Positions 28,194 through 37,666 of a stretch of 57,878 nt of DNA are shown here, one piece after another. The position numbers were made by a program, and so were the translations under genes. Position 1 is the first letter of the stretch. The number at the start of each line of letters is the position of its first letter. Under the pieces are notes generated by a model that did no database searches, was not told where the DNA came from, and worked only from the letters and a program-made list of their open reading frames with translations. The stretch comes from Rubritalea profundi. Lineage in GTDB: Bacteria > Verrucomicrobiota > Verrucomicrobiia > Verrucomicrobiales > Akkermansiaceae. The stretch is from the NCBI RefSeq assembly GCF_002954445.1, contig NZ_MQWA01000001.1:1650573-1708450 (forward strand). The letters run 5' to 3'.

Positions 28194-29205
28194 ATTTGAG
28201 TTGGTGTAGCCACTCTGAGATATCGGCAAAAATTTTATCGCGCTCGTGGTCGTACATCAGGAGGTGGTAGGAACCGGGGTATATTTTGATATTTTTATCC
28301 GTGCCCCCTGGGAATCCAGCATAAAACTTTCTGACGCTGCTGTCCGAAGTAAAGATGTCTTTCCCGCCGTGAAGCACCAGCACCGGGCAGGCGACTGTCG
28401 AGGCGGGCCGGTTGAGAGATGCGGACATATTCCCGAGCTTAAGCAACAAGCGCAGGGTGTATTGTTTGATATACCATTCATTCTTTAAGACTTGGTCTTC
28501 GTGGATATCATCTTCGGTCACCACAACGGACTGGCCACCGGAGAGAGATTCGAGTGAGACTTTTAGTGTGGGAAAAAGCAGGGAGGTAGTTCGGACCATG
28601 GTGTATTTCCATGGTTGCAACTTGTCATTCACATCCACAATAGGTGAAGAGATGATCATTGCATCCGGTTTTTGTGCGCCAGGGGGAGTATGGACATAGG
28701 AATGCATCGCGATCAGTGAGCCCATGCTTTCACCAAACCACACAATTTTCGCCTTAGGGTGCACCTTCCGAACGAGGCCGGTAAAGGTGTAGAGGTCATT
28801 GTACCAATCATCGACATGACAAATATCCCCGCGTCGGCACAGCTTAGGGTCCATACCTTGACCACGTGTTTCAGCGGCGTACATCGCCGTGTCCGGGTTG
28901 TTTTTGAGCAGGAATTTAGCCAGATTTTTATAATCACCTGAATATCCGGAAATCCCATGAATCCCTATGATGACCGTTTTCGGCTCCCTTTTGCTGGGCA
29001 GCCATTTGCGGTATCCTAGCGAGTCACCATCAAAAGATGTGTAGCTGTTTTCCGCTAGCTGTGGCTGTGCCGGTAGTGCTTGGCTTGGCTGGTTCACCCA
29101 GGTCGGGGCTGAGCAGGATGCTAGCAAGGTGGCCACCGCGATCGATAAAATCCACCGTGGATCCAAGCAAAAATAGAGGGTTTTCCTGGATGATTTATAC
29201 TGCAT
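28192..29205 (-). CDS. Alpha/beta hydrolase lipoprotein, monoacylglycerol-lipase-like
   Basis: A 337-residue protein with a lipobox (LLASC). The fold shows IIGIHGISGYSGDYKNL (oxyanion loop), the nucleophile elbow GESMG, VLVLHGGKDIFTS (acid) and GSYHLLMYD (His), in the order of lysophospholipase/monoglyceride lipases. Substrates could be lipids or acylated sugars. It lies between two sulfatase genes and is co-oriented with them, 45 bp from the broken sulfatase downstream of 30381. A role in de-esterifying a glycan is possible but not shown. Confidence 0.85.
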   Translation of the reverse strand: MQYKSSRKTLYFCLDPRWILSIAVATLLASCSAPTWVNQPSQALPAQPQLAENSYTSFDGDSLGYRKWLPSKREPKTVIIGIHGISGYSGDYKNLAKFLLKNNPDTAMYAAETRGQGMDPKLCRRGDICHVDDWYNDLYTFTGLVRKVHPKAKIVWFGESMGSLIAMHSYVHTPPGAQKPDAMIISSPIVDVNDKLQPWKYTMVRTTSLLFPTLKVSLESLSGGQSVVVTEDDIHEDQVLKNEWYIKQYTLRLLLKLGNMSASLNRPASTVACPVLVLHGGKDIFTSDSSVRKFYAGFPGGTDKNIKIYPGSYHLLMYDHERDKIFADISEWLHQLK

Positions 29206-29249
29206 CAGCGTCCGTAATTATGACGCCAATCCCCCTCTATGTCACCTTA

Positions 29250-30381
29250 TCATTTTTGCCTCGGCAGAGTGTTGACCTTACGATTTTTGAGCGGGTACCA
29301 GCCGTGGATCAGGCCGCTGAGTTCCTTGAGGAGTTCAGGTTTTTTGGTGGCTAGGTTGGTTTTTTCGTGGGGGTCGGATTTGAGGTCGAACAACTGTGGC
29401 TGGGGGTCCGTGGGTAGTACCCGTCGGCCGTATCCAGAGCCTGCAACGCCATCGTAGGTGAGTAGAAGTTTGTAGTCGCCGCGGATCACCCAGCGGTTGA
29501 GCAGAGACGCTTCCGGGTCCTCGATGTCCTCGATATTGTGGTCGAAATTTTCGCCAAAGAGGGTGTTGCGTTTGATCGGTTTTCCCTCTTGTAGGTTGGC
29601 GAGCAGGTTCAGGCCGGGCAGACGTTTCGGGATATCGACGCCGGCGACGGCGAGGATGGTAGGCACGATGTCGATGCTGCTGCAAAGCTCAGGTCGGTCG
29701 GCGGGTTTGATTTTTCCGGGCCAGCGGAACATGATGGGAGTGCGGGTGCCTCCTTCGTAGGCGGTGAGTTTCGAGCGGGCGGCAAAGCGCGAACTCTTCG
29801 GGTCCTGGATCCGTTGTCGGTGAGGTAAATGACGAGCGTGTTCTCGGAGAGGCCTTTTTGATCGAGGCCGTCGATCAGTTCGCCGCAGGTTTCATCGAAC
29901 CACTCACACATGGCGTAGTATTTGGCGACTGAAATAGGTCGGTCGGCTGTGGCGTATTTTTTCAGCAAACGCTCCGGCGGAGTGTGCGGGGTACGGTCGG
30001 GTTTTTATCGACGTTGGAAATCAACAACTCCCTAGGATCCTTGCCAGTTCTTTCCGCGTGTTGCTTGTTTTTTGCAGTTCTTCCAGGGTCATTGCCGGTG
30101 ATCATGTTCTGGTGCGAGTAGAGGCCAGTTGCCAGAGTGGTCAGTGCGGGGCGGCACAAGGCGGTGGGCACGTAGCCACGGCGGAACGTGACACTCTGCT
30201 TGGAAAGCTTATCGAGCTGTGGTGTCTTGATGACTGGGTGTCCCATAAAGCTGTAATCCGTCCAAGACTGGTCGTCGGAGAGGATGAGGACAATGTTAGG
30301 CTTTTTGTTTTCCGCGCTGAGCGGGCCGGTAAGCAAGAGTGCTAGAACAGCTAGGGGCTTGATGATTGAACGATGTTTCAT
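29250..30381 (-). pseudogene. Type I sulfatase with internal deletion and frameshift
   Basis: The N-terminal part (30381 to about 29995) has a signal peptide, KPNIVLILSDDQSW and an active-site segment TALC76RPALTTL. It is cut at NVDKNPTV. Sequence after about 29990 continues in another frame with TPHTPPERLLKKYATADRP. In similar sulfatases some 75-90 residues, including the GKW block, lie between these two points, so a large internal piece is missing. A second break at about 29810 (four bases missing after LTDNG) restores to IQDPKSSRFAARSK and then EGGTRTPIMFRWPGK in the last frame. The Cys motif is C-R-P-A-L rather than C-x-P-S-R. The gene is non-functional as read. Confidence 0.8.
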
Positions 30382-30536
30382 ACTTGTTGGAAAAATGATG
30401 TCGAATTTCTTCTAGAACTCCAGAATCTAATTTTATTTATTTCGTCGGTGGAGCCCTATGCCTAAACGCATTCAAAAAGCAAACTCAGAGCACTCAAAAT
30501 GATTTACATCACAAGCGCGCTTGAATAAGTTTCCGC

Positions 30537-31563
30537 ATGCTCCAACGCTCCTTTTCTCGCCGTAACTTCCTCGCCACCACCGCGGCAGCTGCAGCCTTCC
30601 CCACCATTCTCAGTGGAAAGGAAGCCGTCCTCGGCCAGGGCGATTTCAAATACCGTCTGGTTCCAGATTGGGGAGTCCTCGGCCCCAAGACGCCAGTCAA
30701 GAACTGCCACGGCATCGTCTGCACCCGTGAAGGTCACATCATCTTGCTCACTGATGAAGTGAAGAACAACGTCATCGTCTACGACTCTAACGGTAAGTTG
30801 CTCCACAAATGGGGCCACGACTACCCCGGCGCCCACGGCCTCTCATTAGTCGTCGAGAACGATCGCGAAGTCCTCTACTTCACCGATCTCGGCCGCGGCA
30901 TGGTTTTCAAAGCCACCCTCTCCGGTGAAATTCTCAACCAATGGGCGTGGCCCGAGGCTTCCGGAAAATACGAAAAGTCCCGCCAATACCGCCCATCCTG
31001 GACTCTCCATACCCCTAACGGCGACTTCTTCGTGCTCGATGGCTACGGCCGCGACTACATCATGCACTACGGCGCCGACGGCTCGCTCAAGAAAACCTTC
31101 GGCGGCAAAGAAGGCGGCATCAAGCACTGGGGACCGCACGGCGGCATCACTGACCTGCGCGATCGCCAACCCCGCCCTACTCATCGCCATGAGCGACCAG
31201 CAAGAACTCCTCCGCCTAGACCTCGACGGCAAGATTCTCGGTTCCACCCCGCTGCCCGGCGGCAACCCGCGCCATCTCCACCAAAACGGCAAGCACTTCT
31301 TCGTCCCCCACCTCGCCGACAACTGGCCAGCCGACCGCAAGAGCCGCGGCTTCATCTCCATCCTAGATGACGACCTCCGCGTCGTCGCTAACATCGCCGG
31401 CAGCGCTCCGCAATATGATGACGACGGCAAACTCCAACCAATGAAAACCACCGACCCAATCTTCATGCACCCACATGATCTAACCGTCGGTAAGGACGAC
31501 AGCCTCTACGTCGCCCAGTTCGACTCAGGAAACACCTATCCACTGAAGCTCGAGCGCATTTAA
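30537..31563 (+). pseudogene. NHL/6-bladed propeller protein with Tat signal, frameshifted
   Basis: The N-terminus has a twin-arginine motif (FSRRNFLATTAA), then blades with GIVCTREGHIILLTDE, YFTDLGRGMVFKA, FFVLDGYGRDYIMHY and ending GPHGGITDLRDR at about 31166. There the frame is lost. Adding one G after gatcgc continues as ANPALLIAMSDQQELLRLDLDGK. The rest runs to HPHDLTVGKDDSLYVAQFDSGN, giving about 342 residues. Such secreted propellers with Tat signals are common in Planctomycetota and Verrucomicrobiota, often near sulfatases. Function unknown. It is the only plus-strand gene in this cluster. Confidence 0.75.
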
Positions 31564-31612
31564 ATCCGCCTGCAGCCGATGAGGATGGCGACCGGCGTGG
31601 ACTAGCCGACAA

Positions 31613-32299
31613 TCAATTTAAATAATTCACCAGTTCTGGGGCCGCAGCTTTGAGTTCCTTGATGATCAAATCAGCAATGGCTTTGGCGCCTTTCTTGCTG
31701 AAGTGCGTTGTATCAGTGTCCGTGAAATTGTAAGCCGCACTCGCGTCCGGCCCTATCTTGTTGTGGTGCTCAATACTGATAGAATTAAGATCAATAAACG
31801 GCACTTTGGTTTCTTTGGCGACGGCTTGAGCAGCCTGAGCGAATGCAGGCAATGATCGATCACCCTTTATGATTCGAGGTGCAATTTTACCATTTTCATC
31901 AAAATTGCGACGGGTGACCGAGCTCAAAACGATCGCTTTGCTGCCACCATCTGTGACTCTCTCCACATAATCTTTTAGCTTTTCGCCGTAAGCGTTCGTC
32001 TCATATCGTTTCATGTCGTTGTGGCCGAATTGAATCAGGACATAGTCCGGTTTCTGCTTGATTAGCGTATCCAGTTTTTTGGATAGCGAATCTAGAGTTG
32101 CCCCATTTTTTGCATAGTTCAGCACCTTCACGTGGTCATTGACTTCAGCCGCCAAGGCTGGCCCCCATCCATAGGTACTCGCAACGGTAGAGTCGCCTAT
32201 CAACCCGATAATCAAGGTTTTCTCTTGGGCTGCCACAACCTGCATGACAAGGATGTACGAGAACAATAGAGCGATTCTAATTTTTGATTTTCTCAACAT
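31613..32299 (-). CDS. SGNH-type carbohydrate acetylesterase (CE12-like)
   Basis: A 228-residue secreted enzyme. The SGNH blocks are present: IGDSTVAS (Ser), the Gly in block II (YAKNGATLDS), GHNDMKRY (Asn) and TDTTHFSKKG (Asp, His) at the C-terminus. The order and spacing match rhamnogalacturonan acetylesterases. It removes acetyl groups from pectin-like or other polysaccharides. The signal peptide is 1-24. It is intact and sits between a broken propeller protein and a broken sulfatase. Confidence 0.88.
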   Translation of the reverse strand: MLRKSKIRIALLFSYILVMQVVAAQEKTLIIGLIGDSTVASTYGWGPALAAEVNDHVKVLNYAKNGATLDSLSKKLDTLIKQKPDYVLIQFGHNDMKRYETNAYGEKLKDYVERVTDGGSKAIVLSSVTRRNFDENGKIAPRIIKGDRSLPAFAQAAQAVAKETKVPFIDLNSISIEHHNKIGPDASAAYNFTDTDTTHFSKKGAKAIADLIIKELKAAAPELVNYLN

Positions 32300-32401
32300 G
32301 ATCTGTTTCTTTCTGTAGCTACGTCAAAGGTGAAACACGGACCTTTATCTAGGTGTCTTTCAAAGGCCTTTTCTTGATGCTCGCGAATTCCGACCGTTGT
32401 T

Positions 32402-33770
32402 CTACTCACCAGCTTGTCCCCCGAGCGGGATGCTGTGTGCCTTGATATTGGCAAGGCGTGTTTTGGCGAGAGCCTGCATCTCCTGGACTTTCTCAGGGTG
32501 TTTGCGACTGAGGTCGGTGAGTTCCTCGTCATCATTGGCAAGATTGATTAAGACGAGGCCGGAGCCAGTGTCATTGGGGAGCTCGGCACCCTCGCGGTTG
32601 AGGAAGAGTTTCCAATCGCCGACGCGGATGCGTGGAAACCAGTTTTTCCGTGCCAGTAGAGAAGGTCCTTGCGCGGGTGAGATGCGCCCGCTTTTCCTAT
32701 GAGTGAGTCTAGGACATTAACTCCGTCGATGACTGGGCTATTATTGCTGACGGCCTTCAGGTCGATATCACAGGCGTGGCTCAGTGTCGGGAGAAAATCA
32801 ATGGCGCCGATGAGTTGGTTACTTTCTTTTCCGGCGGGGATGGTACCCGGCCAGCGGATAATACATGGAACGCGAGTGCCACCTTCCAGGGCACTCCATT
32901 TTTTACCACGGTAGGGTTTTTCCTGGGCCAGTTGTCCCCCCTGCGGTCCATTGTCGGATGTAAATATTACGATGGTGTTTTGATCGAGTTTTTCGGTTTT
33001 TAAAGATTTGAGTATATCGCCGATACGATGGTCCAGCTCCTCGACGACATCGCCGTAATCTCGTATCCTTGCCTTGATCCCCTCCCCTCCAAAGGCTGAC
33101 TTGCCTTTCCAGTCGGGATGCGACTGCACAGGGAAATGCGGTGCGGTGAACGGGAGGTAAAGGAAGAAGGGTTTGTTTTTGTTAGACTGGATGAAGCGAA
33201 CAGCTTCGGTGGTGAACTGCTCAGTGAGTAGGCGGTTATCGAAGGGTTTTTCCACAGCTTTGTCACCGCGCCAGATCGTCTTGCTCTGGTTGTTACTTTT
33301 ATTGATGTAGTAGGTGGAATCAAACCCTTGGCGGTGAGGGCGGAGCGGTTCGCTGTCGCGAGGTGCCATTTACCGATGAGCCCAGTGGTGTAGCCTTCGG
33401 TTTTAAAAACCTCGGCCATGGTCAGGGCTTTAGGGTTGAGTCCCTGTTTGGTGCTGATCAAGTACCCCACGACCCCCTGGGTCCAGCCGAGTCGGCTCGG
33501 ATAGGTACCGGTCAACAAGGCCATGCGCGAGGGTGTGCAAACGGTGGCGCCGGAGTAGAAGCTGGTTAGCCGGATGCCCTCCTTGGCAAGTTGATCGAGA
33601 ACGGGTGTCTTGATTTCAGAATGGCCGTAACAGCCCAGATCGTTGTAGCCCATGTCATCGGCCATGATCAGGATAACATTCGGTGGCCGGGCCTCTGCGG
33701 AGGCGGGTGACACCAACACAGAAAGGGCTAGCAAGGATAGAAAACAGACGATGATCGTGCAGCGGGTCAT
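32402..33770 (-). pseudogene. Type I sulfatase with two one-base deletions
   Basis: The frame from 33770 gives a signal peptide, PPNVILIMADDMGYNDLG, the active site C78-T-P-S-R and GLIGKWHL. It breaks at about 33360, where one missing G would restore GDSEPLRPHRQGFDSTYY. The second frame covers FFLYLPFTAPHFP, FTSDNGPQGG and EGGTRVPCIIRWPGT. It breaks again at the five-base run at 32643-32647, where one more A (on the minus strand) would give WHGKNWFPRIRVGDWKLFLN and then continue to a stop at 32402. Repaired length is about 456 residues, normal for S1 sulfatases. Both breaks are one base, so sequencing error is possible. Confidence 0.85.
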
Positions 33771-33821
33771 GATGAATAGATGTCGAGTTAGGGTGCTAAT
33801 GTCAATATGTTCCAGTGCAAG

Positions 33822-35255
33822 CTATTTCCAGTCGTCCGTCCGGAACGGGGAGGCGGGGAGGCCGTCTTTGTTCATTAAAGAACCGGTGGCTTGACTGGAG
33901 AAGGCGTAACGCACCGCTACTGGTTGTTTGACCTCGGGGGCTCCGACAACAAGTTTATCACCAACGATCGTGGCGGATGCTTTAACGAATTTTTTGTCGG
34001 CTCCGGCAATTTCAAAATCCTTTAATTCGTCGCCGCCATAGACGGTCAGGCCGCCGCCAACATGATCGAAATGCAGGATGGCTTTGCTGTCCTTGATTTC
34101 CATCACCTTCAATCGTGGGCCATCACAGGCGACTTTCATACCGTAATCGTTTGCCAACGCCTGGAGTGCGAGTCGACGTCCGACCTCCTGTTTGTTTTTC
34201 GGGTGGATGTCCTTGAGGTCACCGATATCCGTCGTGACGACCATACCGGATTTTCTGATCGAAAGCGCCTGAAGCTGTTGCTCGCGCAGGTAGGCGGCAT
34301 TTTGCTTGTAGGTAAATGGAGCGATCTGCACGTAATAGAATGAGAGATCACTTTTGAAGCCATCCCGCCAGTCGGCGATCATCGCCTGCATCAGTCGCTT
34401 GTAGGTTTGTGGCCTCGCTTGGTTGCTTTCGCCCTGGTACCAGATCGCACCTTTCAGGGTGAATGGCATCAGTGGCGCGATCATGCCATTGTAGAGTCGG
34501 CTGGAAATCCCTCTGGCGTTGGGTTGGTCTGGTTTGTCTTCGCCCTTCCTGGCAATCTCGTCGAAGCCGGCCTGGCTAAGGTGTTTTTTACCTATCCATG
34601 GCTCGATGGCGGTGCCTCCCCATGACGCATCGATGATGCCGATGGGCACACCGAGGTCCTTGTGAAGCTTTCTAGCAAAAAAGTAGGCGGTCGAGCTGAA
34701 GTGCTTGACGGTCTCGGGTGTGCAATTCTGCCACTTGCATGGCGGGACCTTGACGCCGTAGATCAACACACCTGGCTGGACATCCTTCTGCGGTTCCTTG
34801 CTCGCGATATTGCCAACCTGAAAGAGGCGGATTTGTGGGTAATCGGCGGTGGCCAGCTCCGACTCCCAGTCCTTGATACCAGTGTAGGCAGAGGATACTG
34901 GAGCGATCGGCATCTCCATGTTCGACTGGCCTGAATCAAGCCATACCTCACCAAATAGAACGTCCTCCAGCTCAATAGAGTTGGAGGATGTTAGTTTGAT
35001 GGTGTGGGGGCCACCGGCCTGGCCAGTTTTGAGTTTAGCCAACCAATTACCATCGGCACCCGCTTTGACGTTGATGGGTTTGTTAAGCCAGCTGCAGCTG
35101 ATGGTGATGGCTTCTCCTGGATCGGCTGAGCCCCAGATGGCGGCTTGGGATTCCCGCTGAAGGACCATTCCGGATCCGATTACTTTGGGTAGAATAATCT
35201 CGGCGTGGAGCGTGGATGCTAGCAACACCAGCGCGAGTAATAATCTTTTTATCAT
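33822..35255 (-). CDS. Sialate O-acetylesterase-like SGNH enzyme
   Basis: A 477-residue secreted protein. The signal peptide is followed by a beta domain (IGSGMVLQRESQAAIWGSADPGE) and the SGNH domain with EVWLDSGQSNMEMPI, IIDASWGGTAIEPWI, GAIWYQGESNQARPQTY and a C-terminal DIHPKNKQEVGRRLA. These match SIAE-type 9-O-acetylesterases, which in environmental bacteria act on acetylated glycans more broadly. It is intact. It precedes the remnant of another SGNH hydrolase and the transporter gene on the same strand, 52 bp upstream of the broken sulfatase. Confidence 0.92.
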   Translation of the reverse strand: MIKRLLLALVLLASTLHAEIILPKVIGSGMVLQRESQAAIWGSADPGEAITISCSWLNKPINVKAGADGNWLAKLKTGQAGGPHTIKLTSSNSIELEDVLFGEVWLDSGQSNMEMPIAPVSSAYTGIKDWESELATADYPQIRLFQVGNIASKEPQKDVQPGVLIYGVKVPPCKWQNCTPETVKHFSSTAYFFARKLHKDLGVPIGIIDASWGGTAIEPWIGKKHLSQAGFDEIARKGEDKPDQPNARGISSRLYNGMIAPLMPFTLKGAIWYQGESNQARPQTYKRLMQAMIADWRDGFKSDLSFYYVQIAPFTYKQNAAYLREQQLQALSIRKSGMVVTTDIGDLKDIHPKNKQEVGRRLALQALANDYGMKVACDGPRLKVMEIKDSKAILHFDHVGGGLTVYGGDELKDFEIAGADKKFVKASATIVGDKLVVGAPEVKQPVAVRYAFSSQATGSLMNKDGLPASPFRTDDWK

Positions 35256-35282
35256 GCCAACTTTATTCTTTTTTGTGCGTTG

Positions 35283-35430
35283 TTAATTTTTATCCGAAAT
35301 CCTGCGTTCGAGCGCTTGAGTAACGGCATCGCCGACGGCATTCCCCAGCACGGCTTGATGTTCGCCGCTCAAGAAGTGGACGTCGCTCCCTTTGAGCAGC
35401 GGCCTGGTCCTGAGTTGCGTTCAGTATTTC
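35283..35430 (-). pseudogene. C-terminal remnant of an SGNH hydrolase
   Basis: In one minus-strand frame this stretch reads LLKGSDVHFLSGEHQAVLG, then NAVGDAVTQALERRI and a stop. This is a characteristic end of SGNH/GDSL hydrolases, where D-x-x-H supplies the acid and base. No start or N-terminal part follows upstream. The bases to 35577 hold only short open stretches, a hairpin and a 15-bp near-repeat. It looks like a decayed second esterase between the transporter and the sialate esterase. Confidence 0.5.
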
Positions 35431-35496
35431 AACCAGAACCATCAGCCGATTCCACACAGGTGACCAGCATGAACTCCCCATCGACCGTCGCGAGAG

Positions 35497-35520
35497 CCCG
35501 CCGATTGGTGCATCGGCGGG
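35497..35520. repeat. GC-rich hairpin and 15-bp near-repeat downstream of the transporter
   Basis: cccgccga and tcggcggg form an exact 8-bp stem with an 8-base loop. The following bases (ggcgggtgttgcatt, then ggcgggtgttggtgc) repeat with a 15-bp period. It lies about 60 bp past the transporter stop on the minus strand but lacks a T run. Confidence 0.55.
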
Positions 35521-35577
35521 TGTTGCATTGGCGGGTGTTGGTGCAAGCGATCGGCATTACGCATGCGAGACCTTTCC

Positions 35578-37374
35578 TCAACTCTCGGTAGATCCTGCTG
35601 GCTGGAACATACGGCGGGTGGAAGGCAGGAAGGAAATGATCAGCATCATCGAGAAGAAGGTGGCATTGAGGATTAGACCGAGGTTGGCAAGAGTAACGGA
35701 AGACCAAGCGCTATCGGGAACCTGAATATCCACCTTCATTCTCCAGATAGTTGCACCGATAAGGATGACGGTGATAGGTATGAGTAAGACCTTCACCCAC
35801 AGGTTTCCATGGACATTTAAAGTGTGATTCGGTTTTTTGTTGGCGCCGTTAACTGCGAAATTGTAGGCGATGAGCATTAGCATCGATCCGAGGCCGATCG
35901 CCGCAAAAATCGACCACATGGAGTAAGGGGCATAGGTGTTCCAGAGAAGATCCGCGGCCCCGAAAGCGTCGGTTCCAGTCGCCTCCGCGAGCGTTGGCAC
36001 GACTTCCTGCTTAGGTAGGCTGTTGACCTTGTCCGCGCTCATTCCGAGTTGATCGATGAGATAGCGCTTAGCGAGCACCACCTTGTCGCCGCCGCTTTGG
36101 TAGAGGTGGCCAGCGATGAGTGAGCCGATCGACCAGCCGATGCCGACAGTGAAGTTGCCGTATCCAATGTAGAGTCCCTCCCGACCCGGCGGAGCGATCT
36201 CCACGATGTAACGTGCGGTGCCAGGGCCCGACAGCATTTCGCCCAAGGAGAAGAAGCCGATGGCACCGAGAATCCACCAGCCACTCATACTCATGCCGAG
36301 TCCATAGGTGGCGATGATCGCCATCACGATGCCGATGGTGATGGTGACCAGCGTGGGCACCTTGCGGGTGAAGTAACCCATCATGAAAGTGCCGAGGCTG
36401 ATCAGCAGGGCGTTGAAGTTGATCATCCACTCCTGGGTCAGGTTGCCGCCGTTGATCGTGGGCACGGCGCTCTCACCAATGATTGAAGCCAAGGCCGCCG
36501 CAAGGTGTCGCGAATCGACCCAGTCGTCGATGAAGTTCGGCAGGATGTCGAAGAGCTGGAAGGTCAGCAGCCAGAACCCGGCGAAGCTGATCGTGAAGAA
36601 GAACAGCCGCGGCTCGAGCAGTCCGCGCAGCGACTCGAAGAGCATCTGGCATGGTCCAGGCTTCTTCTCGCCTTCCGCCAGCGCCTTGCGGGCGGGTTCC
36701 TTAAAGAAGAATAACGGGATGAAGTTCAGAGCGACAGCCATTGAGCAGATGATGAACACCCAGTCCCAGCTGATCACCCGCAGGTATCCAGCGACCAGCG
36801 GCCCGAAGAAGCCGCCGATATTAACGAGCTGGTAGAAGATGCTCCACCCAAGAGAGGAGTTCTTCTTGTCGAGCTGGCTCGCGACCAGGCCTCCGATGCC
36901 CGGCTTGAAAATCGCGGTACCGAAGGCGACGAACATCGCTCCAGTGAACAGGACGCCGTAGACTTGGTCGATGCCTAGGGCGCGGGCTTCGGCCAGCGGC
37001 ATACCGACCAGCATCTCGGCCAGCGGCATGCAGTAGGCCATGATCATGTAACCGATGATCTTGAGAAGCGTCGCGCCGGCGATGTTGATCTTATAGCCAT
37101 ACCGGTCAGCGAAGCCGCCGGAAAGAATGGGCACGAAAGACTGCACAATAGCCCATACCGCGTATAAACTGCCCTTCTGGATCTGGTCAAGTTCGGGACC
37201 ACCATTGTCGATCGCGGCCACCATGAAAACTGGCAGTATCACTCGCACGCCGTAGTAGGCGAAGCGCTCGACAAGCTCCATCCAGCCCGCCAGCCAGAAG
37301 ACGGTACGGAAGGATTTGAACTGGCTGAGAAGTGAGTCGCTTTTTGTCGAGGGAGGTGGATCAGATGTCGTCAT
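35578..37374 (-). CDS. POT/MFS-type proton-coupled transporter
   Basis: A 598-residue membrane protein with about 12-14 helices. The POT-type signature ExxERFxYYG is present as ELVERFAYYG near residue 33. It continues with GGFADRYGYKIN, a large loop (about 225-245, KKPGPC) and a C-terminal domain. POT carriers import peptides or other small solutes with protons. Its place in a sulfatase/esterase cluster suggests uptake of glycan or peptide products, an inference only. The frame is intact. It is 448 bp from the phosphatase gene as read, or 292 bp from its repaired end. Confidence 0.87.
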   Translation of the reverse strand: MTTSDPPPSTKSDSLLSQFKSFRTVFWLAGWMELVERFAYYGVRVILPVFMVAAIDNGGPELDQIQKGSLYAVWAIVQSFVPILSGGFADRYGYKINIAGATLLKIIGYMIMAYCMPLAEMLVGMPLAEARALGIDQVYGVLFTGAMFVAFGTAIFKPGIGGLVASQLDKKNSSLGWSIFYQLVNIGGFFGPLVAGYLRVISWDWVFIICSMAVALNFIPLFFFKEPARKALAEGEKKPGPCQMLFESLRGLLEPRLFFFTISFAGFWLLTFQLFDILPNFIDDWVDSRHLAAALASIIGESAVPTINGGNLTQEWMINFNALLISLGTFMMGYFTRKVPTLVTITIGIVMAIIATYGLGMSMSGWWILGAIGFFSLGEMLSGPGTARYIVEIAPPGREGLYIGYGNFTVGIGWSIGSLIAGHLYQSGGDKVVLAKRYLIDQLGMSADKVNSLPKQEVVPTLAEATGTDAFGAADLLWNTYAPYSMWSIFAAIGLGSMLMLIAYNFAVNGANKKPNHTLNVHGNLWVKVLLIPITVILIGATIWRMKVDIQVPDSAWSSVTLANLGLILNATFFSMMLIISFLPSTRRMFQPAGSTES

Positions 37375-37666
37375 AGGAAAGGGCGTAAGAGGATGATAAA
37401 GAAGTGATTCTGCGGTGGAAATTCGCTCGCGTTATGCACGGAATTCGCTCACCAGGCGAACAAAAAACTGAAGTTTGTCAGTAACTTTGCTGGATTTCGC
37501 AAATGCCCGACTACTTTGATGTTAGCTCGCTCGGACAATTACTTATTGTCTGTGCTTCAGCAAGCACTTAAGTGGCGGCGATTGCTCTGAATCAAGAACA
37601 TCGCTTACACATTGACCGACCCCGAAACGAGCGCGTGGAAGAAACACTTCATGCTTAGTTAGCTCG

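Noticed and set aside
30925-31160. Second gene overlapping the propeller gene in another frame
   Set aside because: Only the part after 31166 has sensible coding and it continues the propeller. The overlap is the same gene after a frameshift.
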